Assembly (NCBI GenBank): GCA_002451015.1
Contig: DKBB01000316.1
Span: forward strand, 1 to 6,218
DNA: 6,218 bases
Direction: 5' to 3'
Origin: Acidobacteria bacterium UBA6911
Lineage (GTDB): Bacteria > Acidobacteriota > UBA6911
The position numbers and the translations under genes are program-made. The notes beneath the pieces were generated by a model that made no database searches, was not told the origin of the DNA, and saw nothing but the letters and a program-made list of their open reading frames with translations. Below, piece after piece: positions 1-5,589 of this stretch; within the stretch, counting starts at the first letter, position 1; every line of letters begins with the position of its first letter.

Positions 1-345
1 TATCAGGGTGCAGCCCGGGGCATTGCGGAATCAACAGTCGAGGAACTGACACGCCTTATCGGCATAACCGAACCGGATAAAACCCTTCTGCTGGACCTGG
101 ACCCGGAGGAAGGTCTCCCAAGAGCGCGGCAACGCAATGAAACCTGCCCGGTTGCGGGGGCGGAAGGACGATTCGAGGCGGAAGATCTCTCCTTTCACAA
201 GAGAGTCCGGGGTGCGTACCTCAAACTGGCGGACCGGTTTCCCGAAAGAATCCATATCGTTGCGGCCTCGGGAACTCCGGACGAGGTATTTTCCCGCATA
301 GCGCCTTTAATCGACACCTGGACATCGTCGGCACGCAGGCAGTAA
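1..345 (+). CDS. tmk: Thymidylate kinase (dTMP kinase), C-terminal part, 5' end outside window
   Basis: Phosphorylates dTMP to dTDP with ATP in the cytoplasm, an essential step of dTTP synthesis. The frame is open from base 1 and gives 114 residues before a TAA at 343-345; a full enzyme is about 210 residues, so the N-terminal half with the P-loop and DRY/H motif is missing. The visible part opens with YQGAARG, the family's dTMP-binding helix motif. It continues with a hydrophobic strand (TLLLDLDPEEGLPRA) and an arginine-rich LID segment ending RFEAEDLSFHKRVRGAYLKLA, then the C-terminal strand and helix (RIHIVAASGTPDEVFSRI). This order matches bacterial Tmk throughout. It is followed on the same strand by holB, a frequent neighbour of tmk in bacteria. 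No frameshift is seen. Assignment is secure despite truncation by the window edge. Confidence 0.95.
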   Translation, partial: YQGAARGIAESTVEELTRLIGITEPDKTLLLDLDPEEGLPRARQRNETCPVAGAEGRFEAEDLSFHKRVRGAYLKLADRFPERIHIVAASGTPDEVFSRIAPLIDTWTSSARRQ

Positions 346-435
346 AAAAAGCGAATGATCAGGGCTGTGCGGAATGGACCGACTGGAACGCGAATCAGGC
401 ATGACAATTTCCGCACCTTAACGCCAAGGATTTTA

Positions 436-453
436 ACGCGGAACGTCCCGCGT
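436..453 (+). other. Short hairpin in the tmk-holB gap
   Basis: ACGCGG (436-441) and CCGCGT (448-453) form a perfect 6-bp GC-rich stem with a 6-base loop. An alternative pairing adds TTTAA (432-436) with TTAAA (456-460) across a 3-base bulge. No run of T follows on either strand, so it is a poor intrinsic terminator and may be an mRNA-processing or attenuating hairpin, or chance. The rest of the 346-512 gap holds no convincing gene. The only ATG frame, at 355-459, would make 34 residues and has no clear ribosome site. Confidence 0.3.
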
Positions 454-512
454 GATTAAACGCAGCAGGGAAACACGGCAAAACCTTTTCAAGTCAGGTT
501 GCATTAAAAATC

Positions 513-1592
513 ATGGAACAGACTCTCCATCTGGACAATTTCATAGGAAATCCCCGGATCATTGAAGTTCTCAAACGTGCGAACGAACAGGACCGACTGC
601 CCCATGCCATGATTTTCGCGGGCCCTGCGGGAATCGGCAAGTGCACTCTTGCCCTTCTCCTGGCGCAGGTATTGAATTGCCTTTCACCCGTCGATAAAGA
701 CGCCTGCGGCGAGTGCTCCGCCTGTAAAAAGATCTACGCGACACTGAAAAGCAGGCATCTTCAATGCAAGTCGACCCAGGGGAATGGTTTCTGCGGAACC
801 TGTGAAAATTGCAGGCTCCGGATGCAGAGGCATCCCGACGTCCGTTTGATAGAACCGGAAAAAACAACCATCAGCATCGATCAGGTCCGGGAGCTTATTG
901 ACGAAGTCGCGTTCCAGCCTTTTGAAGCCCGGTACCGGCTGGCCGTATTGGATCCTGCGGACCAGATGAAAATTGAAGCCCAGAACAGCCTGTTGAAGAC
1001 CCTGGAGGAACCTGCCAGTCGGACCATTATTATTCTCATAACCACGAATCCGTACATATTATTGGAAACCATCCGCTCCCGCGCCCGCCTGCTTCAGTTC
1101 GGAGAAATCCCGCGGGAAACAATCGAACAATATCTCCGGTCCGAAGGCAAAATGACTGCCGAGGATGCACAGCTTTCCGCGGCACTCAGCGGGGGCAGCC
1201 TGGCGGCGGCCATGACTTTCGATACGATTGCCTACCGGGAAATTCGGGAACAGGCCTTTCGTTTCGTCAAACTACTCCTGAAAGGGGAGGATTTCACGGG
1301 AACAAGCCTCCTGGCAGCCCAGGTATCCAAGGACAAAAAATCTTTCGCGACCTGGGTGGATGCCGTCACGGCGTTGCTTGAAGATATCTACTATGCCGTC
1401 ACGGCACCGGAGCGGATCGGCCAGGGCGATCTGAGGGAAAAGCTGGAAGAAATAGCCCACAATACCCCAAAGCCTAAATTAATATCCGCCATCGATGCAA
1501 CCGGGAATTTGAAAAGAGAGCTTAAATACAACGTTAACCGCCAGCTCGCCCTGGAAGCCATGTTTTTAACCCTCAGCAGTCGACAGCAATAA
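513..1592 (+). CDS. holB: DNA polymerase III delta' subunit (clamp loader), with two zinc modules
   Basis: A 359-residue AAA+ protein, the delta' stator of the clamp loader that places the sliding clamp on DNA. Visible in order: an N-terminal start typical of the family (LDNFIGNPRIIEVLKRA), then RLPHAMIFAGPAGIGKC at about 29-44, a P-loop in which Cys44 replaces the usual Ser/Thr after Lys43. Next come four cysteines (56, 65, 68, 71) of the zinc module and a second four with identical spacing (85, 94, 97, 100), then HPDVRLIEPE. The Walker B region reads AVLDPAD (144-150), followed by the hallmark LLKTLEEP (160-167). The SRC motif appears as SRA (189-191). The remainder is the helical C-terminal collar domain. 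The first ATG fits the family N-terminus, although no strong Shine-Dalgarno precedes it. Normal family length is about 330, and the extra zinc module explains most of the excess. The altered P-loop and Walker B suggest weak or no ATP hydrolysis (inference). DnaX (tau/gamma) is the main alternative, but it is longer and has an intact P-loop. Confidence 0.95.
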   Translation: MEQTLHLDNFIGNPRIIEVLKRANEQDRLPHAMIFAGPAGIGKCTLALLLAQVLNCLSPVDKDACGECSACKKIYATLKSRHLQCKSTQGNGFCGTCENCRLRMQRHPDVRLIEPEKTTISIDQVRELIDEVAFQPFEARYRLAVLDPADQMKIEAQNSLLKTLEEPASRTIIILITTNPYILLETIRSRARLLQFGEIPRETIEQYLRSEGKMTAEDAQLSAALSGGSLAAAMTFDTIAYREIREQAFRFVKLLLKGEDFTGTSLLAAQVSKDKKSFATWVDAVTALLEDIYYAVTAPERIGQGDLREKLEEIAHNTPKPKLISAIDATGNLKRELKYNVNRQLALEAMFLTLSSRQQ

Positions 1593-1595
1593 AAT

Positions 1596-1632
1596 GCCCC
1601 GATCCCGGGCTTGGTGTTTTCGTCCTGAGCCC
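1596..1632. terminator. Possible bidirectional terminator between convergent holB and TPR gene
   Basis: Two overlapping hairpins sit in the 67-base gap between the stop codons. GCCC/GGGC arms at 1596-1610 are flanked by an A-rich stretch on the left (AATAAAAT), which reads as ATTTTATT on the minus strand, and by TTGGTGTTTT on the right. A second stem, GGGCTTGG (1607-1614) with CCTGAGCCC (1624-1632), has eight pairs including two wobbles. Placement between convergent genes fits a shared terminator. The T-tracts are short and interrupted, so confidence is low. Confidence 0.3.
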
Positions 1633-1659
1633 ATATGCCTGCGATAGGGATGTGGTATG

Positions 1660-2097
1660 TTACCTTTCGGTTTGAGAGGGATTCTTTTCGAGTTTCTCGA
1701 GCTTTTTCCGGAAATCATCGCATTCTGGCGAGTCCGGATTAATCTCTAGGAATTTCTTGATGGCACGCATCGCTTCGGGCAGTTTTCCGCCTTTCTCGTA
1801 TGCCTTGGCAAGAGAATCGTACGCCCGAACGGAATCAGCCTGATATTCGATGGCAGTAAGATATCGGCTTATTGCAGCATCGTAGTTCTTTTTTTTGAAA
1901 TAAAAATCTCCGATTTCAATATTTTCCTTCGCCAAGTCTGGATTACGTTCTTTGGGCTCCGGTTGCTCTTCATCCACGACTCCTTCCGAAATATCCGTAT
2001 CCCGAATAATTACAGGCCTGTCCGATTGACTGAAACCCGGTTGGAAGGGAATAAAAAAAATCAGGAAAAACAGAAGCGAAATTTGGGCGGGTCGCAT
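1660..2097 (-). CDS. Small exported TPR-repeat protein
   Basis: A 145-residue protein of unknown specific function. Residues 1-23 form a signal peptide: a basic start (MRPAQ), a strongly hydrophobic core (LLFFLIFFIPF) and a likely cleavage near GFSQ. There is no lipobox cysteine, so it looks like a soluble periplasmic or secreted protein. Residues 24-55 are an acidic, proline-containing linker. Two tetratricopeptide repeats follow at about 57-90 and 91-124. They show the TPR pattern of small and large residues (GDFYFKKKNYDAAISRYLTAI and LAKAYEKGGKLPEAMRAIKKFLEINPDS). The C-terminus is a charged helix. Two repeats make a minimal protein-binding scaffold, and the domain arrangement resembles small TPR periplasmic proteins or a shortened BamD-like fold, but homology to BamD cannot be shown. 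The ATG start at 2097 is the only one that includes the signal peptide; its upstream ribosome site is weak. It is read divergently from the hfq-like gene. Confidence 0.85.
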   Translation of the reverse strand: MRPAQISLLFFLIFFIPFQPGFSQSDRPVIIRDTDISEGVVDEEQPEPKERNPDLAKENIEIGDFYFKKKNYDAAISRYLTAIEYQADSVRAYDSLAKAYEKGGKLPEAMRAIKKFLEINPDSPECDDFRKKLEKLEKNPSQTER

Positions 2098-2143
2098 GGA
2101 AGCTCTACTAAAATATGCGTTTATTTAAACCTAATACTTGTTA

Positions 2144-2172
2144 AACTTAGCGAATTATTTTTCTCTTGTCAA
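2144..2172 (-). promoter_or_regulatory. Candidate sigma70 promoter for the TPR gene
   Basis: Reading the minus strand, a perfect TTGACA -35 box (2167-2172) is followed by a 17-base spacer and TAAGTT (2144-2149), a weak -10 box that keeps the first TA and the last T. Transcription would begin near 2137, about 40 bases before the TPR start codon. The -35 is excellent and the -10 is poor. The -35 shares five bases with that of the opposing promoter. Confidence 0.4.
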
Positions 2173-2194
2173 AGTAAGTTTTGCAGTCTAAAAT
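2166..2194 (+). promoter_or_regulatory. Candidate sigma70 promoter for the hfq-like gene
   Basis: TTGTCA (2166-2171), one mismatch from the -35 consensus, lies exactly 17 bases before TAAAAT (2189-2194), one mismatch from the -10 consensus. The surroundings are AT-rich. Predicted start is near 2201, giving a leader of about 98 bases before the hfq-like ATG. This is the best promoter match I found in the window. Confidence 0.6.
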
Positions 2195-2278
2195 TTTAGT
2201 CAAATCAGCTTTTCGATCACTTGGTTTCGCAAATACAAAAGCAACTGAACTTTTAAAGATCGCTGTAGCAGATTGATA

Positions 2279-2291
2279 CCTCCCAAGAGGA
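2279..2291 (+). promoter_or_regulatory. Ribosome binding site of the hfq-like gene, within a small hairpin
   Basis: AAGAGGA (2285-2291) ends 7 bases before the ATG at 2299 and fixes the start codon. Directly upstream lies CCTCC, so CCTC (2279-2282) can pair with GAGG (2287-2290) over a CCAA loop and cover the Shine-Dalgarno. The hairpin is only 4 bp, so its regulatory effect is speculative; the ribosome site itself is clear. Confidence 0.7.
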
Positions 2292-2298
2292 AAGAAAT

Positions 2299-2625
2299 AT
2301 GGTAAACCGGAAATTAATTCGTCCTAGTCTATCCGACATCAAAGACCAGATGCCCCGGTATGGATCAGCACCTAGAAAACGGGTGCCCCCTGAAGTTACG
2401 AACGCGGAAAATTATTATTACATCAAACAGATGGCCGCCAAGACTCCTATGATCGTCAAGCTCACGGATGGAGAAGAAATTCGAGGGGTCATCGAATGGT
2501 ATGATAAAAACTGCATCAAAGTGCATCGTAATGAAGGGCCCAACCTTCTCATCCTGAAACATGTAATCAAATATATGTATAAACAGAATGAGGATCAGGA
2601 ACCCGACGAAGTGGATCTGGATTAG
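2299..2625 (+). CDS. hfq: Hfq/Sm-like RNA-binding protein, divergent type
   Basis: A 108-residue protein whose core (about 49-95) fits the Sm fold of Hfq, the hexameric chaperone that pairs small RNAs with mRNAs. Sm1 reads KLTDGEEIRGVIEWYDKN; Gly58, Gly63 and Asp69 align with Gly29, Gly34 and Asp40 of E. coli Hfq. Sm2 reads LLILKHVIKYMYK; Lys87-His88 match the Lys56-His57 pair that holds the uridine 3' end on the proximal face. Unlike the classical protein, it has a basic N-terminal extension of about 45 residues, a loop two residues longer between the Sm motifs, and different residues at the distal-face positions (Lys54 for Tyr25, Glu59 for Ile30). The C-terminus is short and acidic (EDQEPDEVDLD), as in many Hfq proteins. 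The start has a good ribosome site. pdxA follows 51 bases downstream. Membership in the Hfq/Sm superfamily is strong; equivalent sRNA function is inference. Confidence 0.82.
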   Translation: MVNRKLIRPSLSDIKDQMPRYGSAPRKRVPPEVTNAENYYYIKQMAAKTPMIVKLTDGEEIRGVIEWYDKNCIKVHRNEGPNLLILKHVIKYMYKQNEDQEPDEVDLD

Positions 2626-2676
2626 CTGAAAGCACCGGCTCGCATTATTATTCCAGAGCTATCGCCACTCTGACCC

Positions 2677-3747
2677 TTGAAACGGTCGGTATTATCCTTG
2701 TTAATTTATCAAAAAAATTCACTGCCCCATCTTGGGATCACTACGGGAGATCCGGCCGGCATCGGTCCGGAAATTTCTTTACGTGCCGCACAGCAAAATG
2801 TTTTTGCCGGCAAATGCCGGCTGGTTCTTTTCGGCAGCTATGCGACCCTGGAATCAATAGCCGGCAATTTAGGCCTGCCTTTTGATTTCAAACAGATCCC
2901 CCTCGATTCTTTTCCAAACGAACGCCGCCTGCCGGATCGATGCATCGTGGACATCCCCCAGGGTGATGTGCATCCGGGAGCAGGATCCGCTGAAACCGGC
3001 CGGGCGGCAGCGCGCAATATCATTGAATGCCATGCAGCCTGTAGTCGCGGACAACTCGATGCCATGGTCACGGCCCCTCTGAATAAAAAATTCTTGCAGG
3101 AAGCCGGCTATTCCTACCCGGGACATACGGAGTTTCTGGCTCATCTTTCGGGTGTTCCGGAATTCGCCATGGGTTTTTTGACCGAGAAGCTGAAAGTGGT
3201 TCTGGCAACAATCCACCTGCCGCTGCAGAAGGTTGTCGAGCAATTCAGCTCCGATCTGATACTGAAGAAATTAAGGCTGATCCTGACCGAATTCCCGAGG
3301 TTGGGAATGCCATGCGGAAAAGTGGCAGTCGCAGGCTTGAATCCCCATGCCGGAGAATCCGGAATTATAGGTTCGGAAGAAGAGGCGTTCATCGCGCCAG
3401 CGATCCGCCAGGCCCTTCGTGAGTTTCCCGCGCATCGGATCTTCGGTCCTCTGCCGGCCGACACTCTGTTTTGGAGAGCCTACAACGGAGAATTCGACAT
3501 CGTCCTGGCAATGTACCATGACCAGGGCCTGGCCCCGATCAAACTGATCGGATTCGGCGAAGCGGTCAACGTAACTCTCGGACTGCCCTTTGTCCGGACC
3601 TCCGTGGATCACGGCACAGCCTTCGATATCGCAGGAAAAGGGATCGCACGTCACGAAGGAATGATAACAGCCATCCGCTGGGCACTGGATCTTTCGGCAG
3701 CAAAAAAGATTTCCACACTTTGCAGCCGGGACGACACCGGTATTTAA
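2677..3747 (+). CDS. pdxA: 4-hydroxythreonine-4-phosphate dehydrogenase (PLP biosynthesis)
   Basis: Oxidises 4-phosphohydroxy-L-threonine with NAD(P)+ in the DXP-dependent pathway to pyridoxal 5'-phosphate; its product is condensed with deoxyxylulose phosphate by PdxJ. Family landmarks run in order: ITTGDPAGIGPEI at 21-33, VTAPLNKKFL (131-140), PGHTEF with His150 at the substrate site, TIHLPL with His180, LNPHAGE with His224, GPLPADTLF (257-265), AMYHDQG with His281, and NVTLGLPFVRTSVDHGTA (298-315). His180, His224 and His281 correspond to the three divalent-metal ligands of E. coli PdxA. The start is uncertain. A TGA lies at 2671-2673 and no ATG or GTG occurs before the conserved GDPAGIGPE, leaving TTG at 2677, TTG at 2698 or CTG at 2722, none with a clear Shine-Dalgarno. 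The 2677 start gives 356 residues, about 25 more than E. coli. The catalytic set is complete, so the enzyme should be active. Confidence 0.95.
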   Translation: MKRSVLSLLIYQKNSLPHLGITTGDPAGIGPEISLRAAQQNVFAGKCRLVLFGSYATLESIAGNLGLPFDFKQIPLDSFPNERRLPDRCIVDIPQGDVHPGAGSAETGRAAARNIIECHAACSRGQLDAMVTAPLNKKFLQEAGYSYPGHTEFLAHLSGVPEFAMGFLTEKLKVVLATIHLPLQKVVEQFSSDLILKKLRLILTEFPRLGMPCGKVAVAGLNPHAGESGIIGSEEEAFIAPAIRQALREFPAHRIFGPLPADTLFWRAYNGEFDIVLAMYHDQGLAPIKLIGFGEAVNVTLGLPFVRTSVDHGTAFDIAGKGIARHEGMITAIRWALDLSAAKKISTLCSRDDTGI

Positions 3748-3753
3748 CATTCT

Positions 3754-3780
3754 CACGTTGAACGTCGAACGTGGGAACGT
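3754..3780. repeat. ACGT heptad repeat with hairpin in the convergent pdxA-pepA gap
   Basis: Four ACGT tetramers begin at 3755, 3762, 3769 and 3777, forming a short imperfect tandem of a 7-base unit (ACGTTGA, ACGTCGA, ACGTGGG plus one base). CACGTT (3754-3759) and AACGTG (3768-3773) also make a 6-bp stem. It begins six bases after the pdxA stop and lies 44 bases from the pepA stop. No T-run follows directly, so it is a weak terminator candidate. The remaining gap shows only a minimal CCC-GACA-GGG stem (3793-3802) before a T-rich stretch. Confidence 0.4.
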
Positions 3781-3823
3781 TTAATCTGCATTCCCGACAG
3801 GGTTGTTTTATTCTTCAGGGATT

Positions 3824-5314
3824 CTATTTTTCGAAAAGTTGAACCATCGTCCGGACCCCGAAACCGGTCGCGCCTTTACAGGCAAAGGGTCGGCCGTCAT
3901 GGTCGATATCCATCCCCGCTATATCCAGATGCACCCAGGGAACATCCTCCGTAAATTCCTGTAGGAATTTAGCTGCTGTAATTGCACCGCCCCAACGGTC
4001 CCCGACGTTCTTGATATCCGCGATCTCGCTGCGTATTTCCTTCCGATAGGCATCGCAAAGGGGAAGTTGCCAGAGTCCTTCTCCGGTGATCGTGCAGTTC
4101 TTTCGGAGCTGATCGATGGATTTCTGGTCCGTACCCATCATACCCGCATTCACGTGACCCAGGGCTACAACACAGGCGCCTGTCAGGGTGGCGATATCCA
4201 TAATACGGCCAGCTCCCAGCCTGCGGGCATAATATAAAGCATCCGCCATAATCAGGCGGCCCTCGGCATCCGTATTGATGATTTCAATAGTTTTTCCGAG
4301 GTAGGACCGGACGACATCTCCGGGCTTGGTGGCTTTACCGCTGGGCATATTTTCCACCAGGGGTATCAGCCCGATAATCGGCACTTGAGTGTTCAGGCGG
4401 GAAAGCGCAATCATAGCGCCCAGCACCGCCGCACCACCCGCCATATCGCCCTTCATATCTTCCATTTTTTCGGCCGGTTTAATGGAAATTCCTCCGCTGT
4501 CGAAAGTCACCCCTTTGCCGATGAAAGCATGTATCGGCTTACGCTTCCGCCCTTTCTCTGCTGCCGCCCGGGTTCGCATCACTAACATCTTCGGTGGTTC
4601 GTCAGTACCACGGCTGACGGCCAGTAATGCATTCATCCCCATTTTTTTCATTTCATCGCGTTCCATGACCTGAAGCAGCAGACCGGCCCGGGCGCCGTCT
4701 TCCTGGGCCCGCTCGGCAAACTGGGACGGAGTCAGTATATTGGAAGGTTCGTTGGCAAGCGTTCTCGCTAAGTTTGTCGCCTCTCCGATCTCAATGCCCC
4801 GGCGAATGCTGTCCATAACATCTTTCCCGGACACTTTCCGATTGAAACAGATCCGCACCCGTTCGATATGCCTCTCGTCTTTATCGCGCGTCTTATAAAG
4901 ATCGGATTCATAGTCGGCATACAACGCCCCCTCCGTTACAACCCTGGCAGCCAGAACGGATGATGGAACTCCGCGGCACAGAAAAACAACGGATCTGCTG
5001 ACACTTGACCTGGCAACCCTCACTCCGGTACCCGCTATTTCACGCAACCTGGCCGGTGTGAACTCGGATTTTTTCCCGGCCCCCACCAATAGCAAGGAAC
5101 GTGCTTTCAATCCCCGGGGATTATTTAATCTGCAGGTCCGGTGCAGATCAGGCTTGAACTCTCTTGAAGCCAGAACGGATTCCGCTAGCCCGCCAGTAGT
5201 CTTATTCAAAGCCTGCAATGGCGAAGAACTCCTCGGTTCGTCTTCAAAAACAGGGAATATCAACAGGTCACAGGCAACGTTTTTATATTCTCCAGGTTGA
5301 TGCTCTATCTGCAT
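3824..5314 (-). CDS. pepA: Leucyl aminopeptidase, M17 family
   Basis: A 496-residue cytosolic two-metal exopeptidase that removes N-terminal residues, chiefly leucine, from peptides; the family usually forms hexamers. The N-terminal regulatory domain spans about 1-160 and the catalytic domain 165-496. The metal and catalytic residues align with E. coli PepA at a constant offset of three: Lys267 (FIGKGVTFDSGG), Asp272, Lys279, Asp290 (KGDMAGG), Asp349 and Glu351 in the signature NTDAEGRL, and Arg353. All are present, so activity is expected. Start: an in-frame TTG further upstream at 5350 would add 12 residues, but the ATG at 5314 has a strong GGAGG six bases before it and gives a length close to the E. 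coli protein (503). In some gammaproteobacteria PepA also binds DNA in Xer recombination and carAB control; nothing here shows that role. It lies downstream of smpB across a 388-base gap on the same strand and is convergent with pdxA. Confidence 0.97.
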   Translation of the reverse strand: MQIEHQPGEYKNVACDLLIFPVFEDEPRSSSPLQALNKTTGGLAESVLASREFKPDLHRTCRLNNPRGLKARSLLLVGAGKKSEFTPARLREIAGTGVRVARSSVSRSVVFLCRGVPSSVLAARVVTEGALYADYESDLYKTRDKDERHIERVRICFNRKVSGKDVMDSIRRGIEIGEATNLARTLANEPSNILTPSQFAERAQEDGARAGLLLQVMERDEMKKMGMNALLAVSRGTDEPPKMLVMRTRAAAEKGRKRKPIHAFIGKGVTFDSGGISIKPAEKMEDMKGDMAGGAAVLGAMIALSRLNTQVPIIGLIPLVENMPSGKATKPGDVVRSYLGKTIEIINTDAEGRLIMADALYYARRLGAGRIMDIATLTGACVVALGHVNAGMMGTDQKSIDQLRKNCTITGEGLWQLPLCDAYRKEIRSEIADIKNVGDRWGGAITAAKFLQEFTEDVPWVHLDIAGMDIDHDGRPFACKGATGFGVRTMVQLFEK

Positions 5315-5320
5315 GGATTT

Positions 5321-5325
5321 CCTCC
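5321..5325 (-). promoter_or_regulatory. Strong ribosome binding site that sets the pepA start
   Basis: On the minus strand GGAGG stands six bases before the ATG at 5314-5312. It favours that codon over the in-frame TTG at 5350-5348 and is the strongest Shine-Dalgarno in the window. Confidence 0.85.
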
Positions 5326-5359
5326 AGCCGACGGAAATAGTTAATAACAAATTACGCCT

Positions 5360-5391
5360 GACAGCCCGTGGTAAAAGTACAACAGGCTGTC
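5360..5391 (-). other. Imperfect hairpin 46 bases upstream of pepA
   Basis: GACAGCC (5360-5366) pairs perfectly with GGCTGTC (5385-5391). Inside, GT/AC and GTA/TAC pairs separated by single mismatches can continue the stem to a 4-base loop. On the minus strand it is followed by AGGCGTAATTTGTTATT, with no uninterrupted T-run, so it is either a weak terminator of upstream transcription or a structured element of the pepA leader. Confidence 0.45.
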
Positions 5392-5552
5392 TGAAGACGT
5401 GACCATGTACTGACCTTCCAAACGGGAAATGCCTGTCTTCTAAAAGCCCCCCCCGCTTCCCGTTCCCGGTTCATGGGATTCTAGCGGGAAATCCTGAACG
5501 GTAGATCTCTTTGCACACATACTCTTCTGACCGGTACAGCCTGTCAGGGTTG

Positions 5553-5569
5553 CATGGCCAGAGGCCGTG
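5553..5569. other. 7-bp triloop hairpin in the smpB-pepA gap
   Basis: CATGGCC (5553-5559) and GGCCGTG (5563-5569) form seven pairs, one of them a G-T wobble when read on the plus strand, around an AGA loop. No T-run follows on either strand. Its role is unknown. Confidence 0.35.
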
Positions 5570-5577
5570 GATTACCG

Positions 5578-5589
5578 GAATTTAAATTC
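5578..5589. promoter_or_regulatory. Perfect 12-bp palindrome, operator-like
   Basis: GAATTTAAATTC is identical on both strands. The symmetry stops at the flanking bases. It lies about 114 bases beyond the smpB stop and 264 bases before pepA. The form suits a homodimeric repressor site, but no second copy or overlapping promoter was recognised, so it may be chance in AT-rich DNA. Confidence 0.25.

Noticed and set aside
195..416. Minus-strand open frame across the tmk end
   Set aside because: It is the shadow of the tmk reading frame, with low-complexity composition, no family motif and no ribosome site.
355..459. 34-codon frame between tmk and holB
   Set aside because: No clear Shine-Dalgarno and no recognisable protein character, and it overlaps the hairpin at 436-453; most likely chance.
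3271..3756. 161-codon minus-strand frame inside pdxA
   Set aside because: It lies entirely antisense to the conserved PdxA catalytic region, and its residues resemble no fold; an antisense shadow of codon bias.
3793..3815. CCC-GACA-GGG hairpin followed by a T-rich stretch as pdxA terminator
   Set aside because: The stem has only three pairs, too weak for an intrinsic terminator.
5315..5350. Longer pepA start at TTG 5350
   Set aside because: The extra 12 residues are not typical of the family, and the strong GGAGG at 5321-5325 is correctly spaced for the ATG at 5314 instead.
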